Assembly (NCBI GenBank): GCA_005788585.1
Contig: SYBY01000254.1
Coordinates: 1 to 18,967, forward strand
Origin: Actinomycetota bacterium
Lineage (GTDB): Bacteria > Actinomycetota > Thermoleophilia > Solirubrobacterales > Solirubrobacteraceae
DNA length: 18,967 bases
Reading direction: 5' to 3'
Shown: one piece after another, positions 8,006 to 15,920 of the stretch
Numbering within the stretch: position 1 is the first letter of the stretch
Layout of the letters: each line of letters starts with the position of its first letter
Translations under genes and position numbers: made by a program
Notes under the pieces: generated by a model
Seen by the model: the letters and a program-made list of their open reading frames with translations, nothing else
The model's database searches: none
What the model was told of the DNA's origin: nothing

Positions 8006-8434
8006 CTACGAGCGAGCGCAGTCGCGGCACAGGCCGCGCACGGTGACCTGCGCGTGATCGGGCGTGAAGCCGGTGTCGCGCGCGGCGGTGAGCAGCGCGT
8101 CGGGCTGCACGGGCGCGTCGATGTCGGTGATGGCCCCGCACGCGCGGCACACGAGATGGTGGTGGTTTTCGGTGCGGGGATCGAAGACGACGGTGCCGCC
8201 CTCGGTCGCGACGCGGTGGACGAGTCCGAGCTCCTCGAGCAGGTCCAGCGTGGCGTACACGGTGGGGAGGGACACGCCCGGCATCTGGGCGCTCACCTCG
8301 CCGAACACCATCTCCGCGGTGGCGTGGCGGTTGAGCTGCTGCATGACGCGCGCGATGACCAGGCGCTGCGGGGTCACGCGCTGCCCGCGCTCGCGCAGTG
8401 CGCCGGCAAGCTGGGTTTCCATCGTCGCGTCCAC
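8006..8434 (-). CDS. perR: Fur-family metalloregulator of PerR type
   Basis: A 142-residue protein read from the GTG at 8434; an ATG four codons later is the alternative start. It has the N-terminal winged helix (RVTPQRLVIARVM, then LPTVYATLDLLEELGLV) and C-terminal dimer domain of the Fur family. From the GTG start the numbering reproduces that of Bacillus PerR: regulatory-site H37, D85, H91, H93 and D104, and structural zinc C96, C99, C136 and C139. The Asp at 104, where Fur proteins have Glu, is the residue associated with PerR-type peroxide sensing by histidine oxidation. It probably represses iron storage and oxidative-stress genes, and itself. It is divergent from the ferritin-like gene, sharing 111 nt of regulatory DNA. 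Fur, Zur or Nur function is not excluded. Confidence 0.92.
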   Translation of the reverse strand: MDATMETQLAGALRERGQRVTPQRLVIARVMQQLNRHATAEMVFGEVSAQMPGVSLPTVYATLDLLEELGLVHRVATEGGTVVFDPRTENHHHLVCRACGAITDIDAPVQPDALLTAARDTGFTPDHAQVTVRGLCRDCARS

Positions 8435-8449
8435 GGGAAGGATGTTAGC

Positions 8450-8492
8450 GCAACTGTGAGGCTACCCTAAGTCGCACGTTATTCTAAGTTGC
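8450..8492. promoter_or_regulatory. Divergent perR/ferritin control region with iron-type box and 17-bp-spaced repeats
   Basis: Three related 9-mers begin at exactly 17-bp intervals: GCAACTGTG at 8450 (plus strand), and GCGACTTAG and GCAACTTAG as complements of 8467-8475 and 8484-8492. Overlapping the first two, the complement of 8452-8470 reads TTAGGGTAGCCTCACAGTT, matching the degenerate DtxR/IdeR consensus at 14 of 19 positions. The site lies between the divergent starts, so binding could affect both genes. I could not fit a convincing Bacillus-type PerR box or a clear -35/-10 pair. Confidence 0.5.
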
Positions 8493-8530
8493 TTGTGATA
8501 GAGTGCAGGACCGACTCCGAAATCCCCAGC

Positions 8531-8537
8531 AGAGGAG
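8531..8537 (+). promoter_or_regulatory. Ribosome binding site deciding the ferritin start
   Basis: AGAGGAG ends eight bases before the GTG at 8546. It fixes that codon as the start in preference to an upstream in-frame start at 8489, which lies inside the operator repeats. Confidence 0.7.
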
Positions 8538-8545
8538 CTGCCACC

Positions 8546-9043
8546 GTGCCGACCACGCATCACGCCGCCGCAGGCATCCTGTCCGACGCCAACACCGAGA
8601 AGCGCGAGGAGATCGTCGATCTTCTGACCCGCGCGTACTGGATGGAGCTCGAGACGGTCATCAACTACCTCTCGATCTCCCAGCACCTCGACGGGATCCG
8701 CGCCGAGGAGATCGCGGCGGCGCTCGGCGAGGACGTCACCGAGGAGCTCGGGCACGCGAAGCTGTTCGCCGAGCGCATCAAGGACCTCTACGGCACGCCT
8801 CCCGGGTCGCTCGACTTTACCCCGGACATGAGCTACCTCCAGCCGTCCGACGACCCGACCGACGTGATCGGCGTCATCAAGGGCGTCATCCAGGCCGAGG
8901 CCGGCGCGATCGAGCACTACACGCGCATCATCGAGGCCACCGACGGTGTCGACTGGGCCACGCAGGACATGGTCATCGCGATTCTCCGCGACGAGGAGAA
9001 CCACATGCGCACCTTCGAGCGGTACCTGCGCGAGTTCGAGTAG
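8546..9043 (+). CDS. Ferritin-like diiron protein (iron storage)
   Basis: A 165-residue all-helical protein. Ferritin diiron ligands are recognisable in order: E34/E36 in YWMELE, the E67-x2-H70 pair in EELGH, E118 in IQAEAGAIEHY, and E150/E151 with H153 in DEENH. The length and four-helix spacing fit the bacterioferritin/ferritin superfamily. By family it would oxidise Fe(II) and store Fe(III) in a protein shell, limiting hydroxyl-radical chemistry. I cannot tell classical bacterioferritin (heme-binding) from another ferritin-like branch: there is no obvious interface heme methionine that I can place. It is divergent from the PerR-type regulator, a classic regulator/target arrangement, and the shared region also carries an iron-type box. 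A HAD phosphatase follows 38 nt downstream. Confidence 0.88.
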   Translation: MPTTHHAAAGILSDANTEKREEIVDLLTRAYWMELETVINYLSISQHLDGIRAEEIAAALGEDVTEELGHAKLFAERIKDLYGTPPGSLDFTPDMSYLQPSDDPTDVIGVIKGVIQAEAGAIEHYTRIIEATDGVDWATQDMVIAILRDEENHMRTFERYLREFE

Positions 9044-9081
9044 CGGTTTCGCACGTCGCGCCTGCGGCTACCGTGGGCGCG

Positions 9082-9891
9082 ATGCGCTGTCTGTACGTCG
9101 ACCTCGACGGGACCCTGCTCGGTCGCGGCGGGTCGCTGGTCCACGATGCCGACGGCAACCCGTCGCTGCTCTCGCTCCGCGCCGTCGAGGCGTGCCTGCG
9201 CGTGCAGGCCGAGGTCGTGCTCATGAGCGGCCGCCGCCAGGTCACGGTTCGTGAGCCCGCGCGCCTGCTGGGCCAGCCGTCCTACATCTTCGAGGCCGGC
9301 GGTGGCCTGGTTCTCGACGGCGAGACGTTCTGGCTGTGCGACGGCCTGGAGCCCGACGGCCGCACGATCGCCGAGCAGGTCTCCGCGGGCGGCGCGCCCG
9401 AGCTGCTGCTCGAGCGCTTCGCCGGCCGCCTGGAGTTCCACGCGCCCTGGCACGAGGGACGTGAGGTCTCGCACCTCTTCCGCGGCCGGGTGGACGCCGC
9501 CGAGGCCGACGCGCTCCTCGCGGCCGAGGGGCACGAGCAGTTGCGGCTGGTCGACAACGGCGCCATCCACGCGCGCGGGGTCAACCTCGATGTCGCCGAC
9601 GACGAGTTGCGCGCCTACCACCTCGTCCCGCGCGGGGTGAGCAAGGCCCGCGCGGTCGCCCGCCACCAGCGCGCCCGCGGCTATGCGCCCGAGGACTGCA
9701 TCGCGGTCGGCGACTCGCGCGAGGACCTCGCGGTCGCGCCGGTCGTGGGCGCCTTCTGGCTCGTGGCCAACGGCCTGGCGCAGGACCCGGGTATGACGGC
9801 GGGCGCGCCCGGCACCATCCACGTCGCCGAGGAGCGCAACGGCGCCGGCGTCTACGAAGCGGTGGTCTCGACCCTCGCACGCCGCGGATGA
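9082..9891 (+). CDS. HAD-superfamily phosphatase (type IIB-like)
   Basis: A 269-residue protein from the ATG at 9082; an in-frame GTG at 9073 is the alternative start. HAD motif I is DLDGT with nucleophile D7 and acid/base D9. Motif II is LMSGR with S49, motif III is K188, and motif IV is GDSRED with D211 and D215. The insert between motifs II and III (about 75-185) has the size of a C2-type cap, as in Cof-like, sucrose-phosphate and mannosyl-3-phosphoglycerate phosphatases. The substrate is probably a small phosphorylated sugar or similar, but cannot be named. The stop overlaps the start of the large LuxR regulator as ATGA, so the two are translated together. It lies 38 nt after the ferritin and could be on the same transcript. 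Confidence 0.88.
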   Translation: MRCLYVDLDGTLLGRGGSLVHDADGNPSLLSLRAVEACLRVQAEVVLMSGRRQVTVREPARLLGQPSYIFEAGGGLVLDGETFWLCDGLEPDGRTIAEQVSAGGAPELLLERFAGRLEFHAPWHEGREVSHLFRGRVDAAEADALLAAEGHEQLRLVDNGAIHARGVNLDVADDELRAYHLVPRGVSKARAVARHQRARGYAPEDCIAVGDSREDLAVAPVVGAFWLVANGLAQDPGMTAGAPGTIHVAEERNGAGVYEAVVSTLARRG

Positions 9892-12689
9892 CGGAGACGC
9901 TGCTGGAGCGGGACGTCGAGCTCGGCCGGCTCGACGACCTCCTCGACCAGGTCGCCGCCGGTGGCGACGGTGCGGTCGTCCTCATCGAGGGACCGCCCGG
10001 GATCGGGAAGACCGCGGTCATGCGCGCTGCCGGCGAGCGCGCGGAGCGTCGCCCGCGGGTCGTCGTGCTGCGCGCCATCGCGTCGGAGCTCGACCGCGAC
10101 TTCCCCTTCGGCCTCGTGCACCAGCTGCTCGGCCCGGTCCTCGCCACGGCCGACGCGGACCGCCGCGCGCGCCTGTTCGCCGGCGCCGCCGCGCGTGCCG
10201 ACGTCGTGCTCGATCCGCGCGCGGACCTCTCGGGTGAGGACCCGGGCTACGCGGTCCTCCACGGCCTGTACTGGCTGCTCGTCAATCTCGCCGAGGAGTC
10301 CCCGGTGGCGCTGCTCATCGACGACCTGCACTGGGGTGACCGCGCGTCGTTGCGGCTGCTCGAGTTTCTCGGGCGCCGGCTCGACGGCGTGCCCGTGCTC
10401 GCGGTCGGCACGCTGCGGCCCGCCGAGCCCGGCGCCGAGACGGACCTGCTCGCGGCGATCGCGGCGGGTCCGGTTGCCCACGTGCTCCAGCCCGCGCCGC
10501 TCTCCGACGGCGCGGCCGGACGGCTGCTCGCAGCAGGGCTCGAGCAGGAGCCCGAGGCTGCCTTCGTCGCTGCGTGTGCCACCGCGACCGGCGGGAACCC
10601 GCTGTTGCTGCGGGCGCTCGCCCGTGAGGCGGCCGACCGCGGGCTGCGCGGGCGGGCGGGAGACACGGGCGATCTCGCCGAGCTGGGCGCCTCCGGCCTG
10701 CGAGCCGTCGTCGAGCGCCGCCTCGGTGCCCTCGGCTCGGACGCGGGGCGCCTGGCCCGGGCCGCGGCCGTGCTGGGAGACCGGCGGTCGCTCGACGACC
10801 TCGCCGACGTGGCGCAGCTCGCCGACGCCGAGGCGCGGGCCGCGGCCGACCAGCTCGTCGCCGCCGACCTCCTCGACCCCGACGGGTGGGTGTACGTCCA
10901 CCCGCTCATGCGCGAGGCCGTCGCGGCGGTGACCCCGGCAGGCGAACGGGCGGAGCTCCACCGGCGTGCCGCCGCCCGCGTGCGTTCACGTGGCGGGCGT
11001 CCCGACGAGATCGCCGTGCACCTCCTGGCCACCGAACCCGAGGGCGACCCGGAGGTCGTCGAGCTGCTGCGGACCGCGGCGCGGCGGGCTGCCGCCGAGG
11101 GCGCGGCGGAGACCGCGGTCGCCCAGCTGCGGCGCGCGCTGGCCGAGCCGCCCGCGCGCGCGGACCGGGCCGAGGTGCTGCTCGAACTCGGCGAGCTGGA
11201 GCTGCGCACGAACGAGCCGTCCACTGCCGACCGGCTGCGCGAGGCGCTCGATCTGGGACTGGCGCCCGACCTGGCTGCCCGCGCCCGCGCCGCGCTCGCC
11301 TCGCATCAGATCTACACCGACCCGCCGGCCGCGCTGGACGACCTCGAACGCAGTGCGGCCGAGGCGGACGATCCGGTGCTCGCGATGCGGCTGGAGTCCA
11401 GCCTGCTGGAGGTGTCGGTCTTCCTCACCGCGCTGGCGCCCCGACGCCGCGAGCTGCTCGACGCGGGACTCGCCGACCCCGACCCGTCGCCGGTGATGCT
11501 CGCGCACATCGCCCAGGACGTCGGCGCGATCCCGCACCCGGTCGGCGAGATCGTGGACTGGGCCGAGCGCGCGGTGGCGGACGGCCGGCTGCTGCGAGAC
11601 GTGGGGCCGGGCAACAGCACCTACAACCTGCTGATGCACGCGGTGCGGTACGCGGAGGACCCCGAGCTCATGCGGCGCCTGCTGGAGGCCGGCGAGGCCC
11701 ACGCCCGGAGCGAGGGGTCGGCGCGCTCCGCCCTGTTCCTCGACCATGCGCGTGCCTACTACGAGCTGGCCTTCGGGTCGATCGCGGCGGGTGCCGCCGT
11801 GGCCCAGGGCGGGTTGGCGGCCGCGCGCGAGGCGGGCTTCTTCGTCCCCGGCGACGCCTTCACCGCGATCGTCGCGGAGCTGCAGCTCGAGGCTGATCGC
11901 CTGGACGACGCCGACGCGACCGTCGCCACCCTGGACACCGCGGGTGCCTCGGCGACGATCGCCGGGCCCTTCGCGGTCTCGGCGCGCGGGCTCGTGCGCT
12001 ACATGCAGGACCGGCGTGCGGAGGCCGAGGCCGACTGGCGGCTGGCCATCGACCTGACCGATCAGCGCGGCTGGAAGACCCCGCTGGCCACGCGCGGGGC
12101 GCTCCGGCTCGCGCGGCTCCTGGCGGCGCGCGGCGAGACCGACGAGGCGCTCGCGCTCATCGATCGCGATCTCGATGTCGCGCGGACCGCAGGCATGCGC
12201 GGGGCCGAGGGTGTCGCGCTCAGGGCGCGCGCGGTGGTGGTCGGGGGTGACGAGGGCATCGAGACGGCGCGCCAGGCGGTTGCGCTCCTGCGGACCACGC
12301 CGCTGGCGCTCGACACCGCGTGGGGGCTCTACGACCTGGGTGGCGCGCTGCGGCGGGCAGGCCACCGGGCCGATGCGCGCGAGCCGCTGCGCGAGGGGCT
12401 CGACCTGGCCGATCGCCTCGAAGCCGGCCTGGCCGCCCGGCTCCTGCGCGAGGAGCTCGCCGCGGCGGGCGCACGGCCGCGGCGCCGGGCGCTCACCGGG
12501 CCGGCGTCGCTGACGCCGAGCGAGCGGCGCGTCGCCGACCTGGCGGCGAAGGGGCTGAGCAACCGCGAGATCGCCGAAGCGCTGTTCGTGACGCGCAAGA
12601 CCGTCGAGCTGCACCTCGGTCACACCTACACGAAGCTCCAGATCAAGACCCGCACGCAGCTGCCGGAGGCGCTGGTCGACGGAGGGTGA
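9888..12689 (+). CDS. LAL-type regulator: AAA/STAND ATPase with C-terminal LuxR HTH
   Basis: A 933-residue protein. Near the N-terminus is Walker A GPPGIGKT (35-42) and Walker B with LLIDDLHWGD (142-151). A long helical, TPR-like region of alternating Ala/Leu/Arg follows (~330-860). The C-terminal LuxR/GerE helix-turn-helix begins at LTPSERRVADLAAKGLSNRE and continues IAEALFVTRKTVELHLGHTY (about 875-914). This is the MalT/LAL architecture: ligand and nucleotide binding gate multimerisation and DNA binding, usually to activate transcription. The inducer is unknown. Overlap with the HAD phosphatase by ATGA suggests joint expression; the phosphatase substrate or product might be linked to the signal, but that is speculative. 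It ends 72 nt before the heme operon start. Confidence 0.93.
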   Translation: MTETLLERDVELGRLDDLLDQVAAGGDGAVVLIEGPPGIGKTAVMRAAGERAERRPRVVVLRAIASELDRDFPFGLVHQLLGPVLATADADRRARLFAGAAARADVVLDPRADLSGEDPGYAVLHGLYWLLVNLAEESPVALLIDDLHWGDRASLRLLEFLGRRLDGVPVLAVGTLRPAEPGAETDLLAAIAAGPVAHVLQPAPLSDGAAGRLLAAGLEQEPEAAFVAACATATGGNPLLLRALAREAADRGLRGRAGDTGDLAELGASGLRAVVERRLGALGSDAGRLARAAAVLGDRRSLDDLADVAQLADAEARAAADQLVAADLLDPDGWVYVHPLMREAVAAVTPAGERAELHRRAAARVRSRGGRPDEIAVHLLATEPEGDPEVVELLRTAARRAAAEGAAETAVAQLRRALAEPPARADRAEVLLELGELELRTNEPSTADRLREALDLGLAPDLAARARAALASHQIYTDPPAALDDLERSAAEADDPVLAMRLESSLLEVSVFLTALAPRRRELLDAGLADPDPSPVMLAHIAQDVGAIPHPVGEIVDWAERAVADGRLLRDVGPGNSTYNLLMHAVRYAEDPELMRRLLEAGEAHARSEGSARSALFLDHARAYYELAFGSIAAGAAVAQGGLAAAREAGFFVPGDAFTAIVAELQLEADRLDDADATVATLDTAGASATIAGPFAVSARGLVRYMQDRRAEAEADWRLAIDLTDQRGWKTPLATRGALRLARLLAARGETDEALALIDRDLDVARTAGMRGAEGVALRARAVVVGGDEGIETARQAVALLRTTPLALDTAWGLYDLGGALRRAGHRADAREPLREGLDLADRLEAGLAARLLREELAAAGARPRRRALTGPASLTPSERRVADLAAKGLSNREIAEALFVTRKTVELHLGHTYTKLQIKTRTQLPEALVDGG

Positions 12690-12721
12690 CGAGCCGCACG
12701 GCGCAATCCCGTCCTGACGGA

Positions 12722-12754
12722 TAGGATTAGGCACCCCTAAGAAGGGGACCCTAA
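12722..12754 (+). promoter_or_regulatory. Candidate DtxR/IdeR-type iron box controlling the heme operon
   Basis: TTAGG-CACC-CCTAA (12727-12740) is the same dyad, with the same 4-bp spacer, as that at 4302-4315. A further CCTAA follows at 12750-12754, exactly 14 bp after the first. The 19-mer 12722-12740 matches the DtxR/IdeR consensus at about 13 of 19 positions. The ribosome site GAAGGGG (12741-12747) lies between the two CCTAA elements and could also pair with CCCC at 12734-12737. Binding here would be expected to shut off the heme operon when iron is plentiful. Confidence 0.6.
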
Positions 12755-12761
12755 CGCGCTG

Positions 12762-14003
12762 ATGTCCCGCCGCTCTCCCATTGCCTGGCTTTCCGGTGCC
12801 GCCCTCGTAGGCGGCCTCGTCATGGTTCCCGCCGCGCCCGCCGGCGCCGCGAGCAGTTCCCAGGGCACGGTGACGGTGACCGCGTCGGGCGCCGCGGGCA
12901 AAGCGCTGCGCCGGGCGGGCGTCCGGCTGCAGGCGCCGAGGGTCGCCGCGCTCGTTGACGGCAGTGCCCGCCTGACGTTCACCGTCACCTCGCGCGCGGT
13001 CCGCGGTGCGGAGGCGACCCTGCCGCTGCGCGGCGACCTGCGCTTCACCCGGCGGGGGCGGACCGTCCGGTACGCGTCACTGCGCGCGACGGTGCGTAGC
13101 GGGACGGTGCGCATCACCGGCCGCGTGGCGGGCCGCGGCCCGCGTACCACGGTCCTCTCCGGACAGCCGCGCCAGAACGCCATGACGCTCGACCGCACGC
13201 GCCGCGCTGTCGCCGTCCGCGCCACCACCCTGTCGCTCTCCGCGGCGACCACGCGCCGGCTGCGGGTCGCGCTGCGGCTCTCGCGCACCCCGGCAGGCAC
13301 CCTGGGCGCGGTCACCGTCGCCGCGGGCCTGCAGCCGGCGGGCGGCACCAGCGGCGGCGGGACGACGACGGGCACGGGCACCGGCGGCGGTACCACCACC
13401 GGGACGCCGACGGTCCAGCCGGCGACGACCGAGCCGCCGGCGCTCGCACGGACCGCGAACGCCACCGACATCGTCGGCGCCACCGTCGTCTGGCGCGTGC
13501 GGGAGTCGTTCATCCGCTACGTCAACACCGGGGAGGGGACGAGCGTGCGCGACGGCGCGACCGCCGACCCGGCGGAGAACCTCCCCGATGCGGGCGTCCC
13601 GCTGGTCTACCAGTTCCGCTTCCCGTTCCGCGCGGGCTGGGGCGACCCGACGAACGGTGCGGCCGCGGTCACGTTCTCCGGCGGAGTGCGTTTCCGCTAT
13701 GTCCAGCACACCATCGACTTCACCACCGCCGATCCCGAGATCGAGCTCAACGGCGACAACTCGCGCGCGATCTTCCGCCTGACCGGCGTCGACGGCACGG
13801 CGTTCACCGGCAAGCGCACCGTGCTGCTCGACCTCAAGCCGTCCGCGGCGGCGTCGCGGACGGTCAGCCCCGACGGGAAGACCGTGACGTACGAGCGCAT
13901 CCCCGCGTCCGTCCCCGCGGGCACCGGCGACTCCGTGTTCGCCGGCTTCTACCTCGCCGGCCAGCCGTTCGGCTGGGTCTCCATCACCTACACCCTCGCC
14001 TGA
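12762..14003 (+). CDS. Secreted HtaA-domain heme-binding protein
   Basis: A 413-residue protein with a Sec signal peptide (MSRRSPIAWL, hydrophobic 11-22, cleavage near PAGA at 26-29). Residues ~35-188 form a basic beta-rich domain, possibly a degenerate HtaA repeat. A Gly/Thr-rich linker (~194-216) follows, then an HtaA domain at ~237-413. Its signature positions are visible: W244, the SFIRY block with Y253, TFSGGVRF (304-311), H316, DPEI (324-327) and GFY with Y397. In Corynebacterium HtaA, conserved Tyr and His residues bind hemin; Y253 and H316 fall where these are expected. The corynebacterial protein has a C-terminal membrane anchor; this one ends without one, so it is secreted or wall-associated. 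It heads the hmuTUV operon, 8 nt before hmuT, and is the likely first receptor for heme. Confidence 0.85.
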   Translation: MSRRSPIAWLSGAALVGGLVMVPAAPAGAASSSQGTVTVTASGAAGKALRRAGVRLQAPRVAALVDGSARLTFTVTSRAVRGAEATLPLRGDLRFTRRGRTVRYASLRATVRSGTVRITGRVAGRGPRTTVLSGQPRQNAMTLDRTRRAVAVRATTLSLSAATTRRLRVALRLSRTPAGTLGAVTVAAGLQPAGGTSGGGTTTGTGTGGGTTTGTPTVQPATTEPPALARTANATDIVGATVVWRVRESFIRYVNTGEGTSVRDGATADPAENLPDAGVPLVYQFRFPFRAGWGDPTNGAAAVTFSGGVRFRYVQHTIDFTTADPEIELNGDNSRAIFRLTGVDGTAFTGKRTVLLDLKPSAAASRTVSPDGKTVTYERIPASVPAGTGDSVFAGFYLAGQPFGWVSITYTLA

Positions 14004-14011
14004 ACCTCCTC

Positions 14012-14875
14012 ATGTCCCGAACCCGCACCCTCCTCGCCGCCCTGCTCGCGACCGTCGTCGCGCTCACCGCCGCCACCCCCGCGACCGCCGCCTACAAGCG
14101 CGTCGCGGCGCTGACGCCCTTCACCGCGAACGCGATGGCGCAGATGGGCGTCAAGCCCGTCGCGCGCGGTGAGCTCCTCGGCGGCGTCGACCAGGTCGAC
14201 CCGCTCCTGCGCGGCGTCCGCGTGCTGAAGCTCTCGCACCCCAACGGCGCGAACCTCGAGCAGCTCGCGCAGCTCAACCCGCAGCTGGTCCTCACGACGC
14301 CGACGTTCCGCAAGGGCGCCGCCGGCATGAAGCGGCTCGGCATGCGGGTCGTCGAGAGCGACCCGACGAGCGTTGCCGCCGTGCCGAGGGAATTCGTGCG
14401 CGTCGGCAAGCTCATCGGCCGCGAGCGCCAGGCGCGTACGCTGGCCAACGCGCAGGTGCGCAGGATCAACGCGGTCAAGCGCAAGGCCAAGCGCAGCCCG
14501 ACGGTCCTCGTGATCCTCGGCGTGGGCCGCACCCCGTACGCGTTCCTGGCGAACTCGTGGGGCGGCGACCTCGTGCGCCACGCGGGTGGCCGCCTGCTGA
14601 CCCGCGGCCTGTCGGGCAGCGGCGGTTTCGCGCGCATCAGCAACGAGGTCGTCGTGCAGCGCAACCCCGACATCATCATCGCGGTGCCGCACAGCGAGAC
14701 GAAGAACATCCCGGCGATGGCGCGCTACCTGAAGTCGAATCCCGCGTGGAGGAAGACCAAGGCGATGCGCAGCGGACGCGTGTACGTGTCGACGGGCAAC
14801 TCGTTCCTGCAGGCGTGGACCGACGTCGACCGCGTGATCGCCGACGTCCAGACGAAGTACCTGACGAACCGGTAG
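14012..14875 (+). CDS. hmuT: Heme/siderophore ABC transporter substrate-binding protein (HmuT-like)
   Basis: A 287-residue periplasmic-binding-protein fold of the FecB/BtuF class (Peripla_BP_2). The signal peptide covers about 1-26 (hydrophobic core 7-20, ATPATA before cleavage). The mature start YKRVAAL leads into the first lobe. NLEQLAQLNPQLVL (about 79-92) is the familiar block of this family, and the second lobe includes ISNEVVVQRNPDIIIAV and VYVSTGNSF near the end. No lipobox and no cysteine are present anywhere, although Gram-positive members are normally lipoproteins. Transport specificity is inferred from the HtaA-domain partner 8 nt upstream and the permease 4 nt downstream, as in the corynebacterial hmuTUV-htaA set. 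A siderophore or cobalamin substrate remains possible. Confidence 0.85.
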   Translation: MSRTRTLLAALLATVVALTAATPATAAYKRVAALTPFTANAMAQMGVKPVARGELLGGVDQVDPLLRGVRVLKLSHPNGANLEQLAQLNPQLVLTTPTFRKGAAGMKRLGMRVVESDPTSVAAVPREFVRVGKLIGRERQARTLANAQVRRINAVKRKAKRSPTVLVILGVGRTPYAFLANSWGGDLVRHAGGRLLTRGLSGSGGFARISNEVVVQRNPDIIIAVPHSETKNIPAMARYLKSNPAWRKTKAMRSGRVYVSTGNSFLQAWTDVDRVIADVQTKYLTNR

Positions 14876-14879
14876 CACC

Positions 14880-15920
14880 ATGGCCGTGGCCAGCCCTCCC
14901 GTCGCCCCGCCCCGCCCGGCGCGCCCCGCCCGCGTGCTCGTGCGCCAGGCGGCAGTGCTGGTGGTCGCGGCGGTGGCGCTGGTCGCATCGATCGCCGCGT
15001 CGATGAGTCTCGGCGCGGTCGACGTCCCGCTCGGTCAGGTCATCGACGCGCTGCGCGGCACCGCCGACGAGGGGCCGCTGAAGGAGATCGTCCTGCAGCT
15101 GCGGCTGCCGCGGACGGTCAGCGCGATCTTCGTCGGCGCCGGTCTGGGCGTCGCGGGCGCGCTGCTGCAGGGCGCGCTGGCCAACCCGCTCGCGTCGCCC
15201 GACGTGATCGGCGTGACCGGGGGCTCGGCGTTCGGGGCGATGCTCGTGCTGCTGGCGTTCCCCAACTCGATCGCGCTGCTGCCGGTCGGTGCGCTGGTGT
15301 TCGGCCTCATCGCCGCGGCGATCGTGTTCGGCATCGCGTGGACCGGCGCGAACCGCGGCGGGATCCAGCGGGTCATCCTCGCCGGCATCGCGATCAGCGC
15401 GCTGTTCGGTGCGGGAACCATGACCCTCATGACCGCGTACCCCGACCGCGTCCAGTCCGCGATCTTCTGGATGGCGGGCGGCATCACGACCACCGGGTGG
15501 GAGGACATGGGCGCGGTGTGGCCGTACTTCGCGGCGGGCTTCGCGCTGACGCTGGCGATGCCGCGCGCGCTGGACCGTCTCGCGCTCGGTGACGACGTCG
15601 CGGCGTCGCTGGGCTCGCGACCGGCGCTGATCCGCCTCGGGGCGGGCCTGGCGGCCGCGCTGCTCGCGGCGTCAGCCGCGGCGATCGCGGGGCTGCTGAC
15701 CTTCATCGGGCTCGTGATCCCGCACCTCGTCCGGATGGCGGGCGGCACGTCGCGGCACGGCTTCGTGATCCCCGCGTCGGCCATCGCGGGCGCTGCGCTG
15801 CTGGTCACGGGCGACACGCTCGCGCGTGTGGTGCTGGCACCGCGCGAGCTGCCCGTCGGTCCATTCATGGTGGTGCTCGGCGTGCCGCTCTTCCTCTGGC
15901 TGCTGCGCCGCGCGACATGA
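14880..15920 (+). CDS. hmuU: FecCD-type ABC permease (HmuU-like)
   Basis: A 346-residue integral membrane protein of the FecCD/BtuC family (iron, heme and cobalamin importers), normal length with about ten membrane segments; the first is near 23-45. Family blocks visible are LRLPRTVSAIFVGAGLGVAG (75-94), LLQGALANPLASPDVIG (95-111), LALGDDVAASLG (234-245), the likely contact with the ATPase, GLVIPHLVRMAGG (277-289), and ELPVGPFMVVLGVPLFLWLL at the end. An extra Pro/Arg-rich N-terminal stretch (1-20) precedes the first helix. The ATG sits 4 nt after the hmuT stop, and the stop overlaps the ATPase start as ATGA, so the three transporter genes are a tight operon. Confidence 0.93.
   Translation: MAVASPPVAPPRPARPARVLVRQAAVLVVAAVALVASIAASMSLGAVDVPLGQVIDALRGTADEGPLKEIVLQLRLPRTVSAIFVGAGLGVAGALLQGALANPLASPDVIGVTGGSAFGAMLVLLAFPNSIALLPVGALVFGLIAAAIVFGIAWTGANRGGIQRVILAGIAISALFGAGTMTLMTAYPDRVQSAIFWMAGGITTTGWEDMGAVWPYFAAGFALTLAMPRALDRLALGDDVAASLGSRPALIRLGAGLAAALLAASAAAIAGLLTFIGLVIPHLVRMAGGTSRHGFVIPASAIAGAALLVTGDTLARVVLAPRELPVGPFMVVLGVPLFLWLLRRAT

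Noticed and set aside
8472..8500. Bacillus-type PerR box or classical Fur box in the perR/ferritin gap
   Set aside because: The AT-rich stretch near 8479-8490 does not fit the 7-1-7 inverted repeat well enough by eye.
8503..9081. Upstream extension of the HAD phosphatase frame
   Set aside because: It overlaps the ferritin gene in another frame and is Arg-rich nonsense; the HAD domain begins right after the ATG at 9082.
10986..12734. Long minus-strand open frame opposite the LuxR regulator
   Set aside because: Low-complexity Arg/Gly/Pro-rich translation without domains, antisense to a gene with intact Walker and LuxR motifs.
13345..13410. GC-rich repeats in the HtaA-domain gene as a separate repeat element
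   Set aside because: They encode the Gly/Thr linker in frame and are explained by protein composition.
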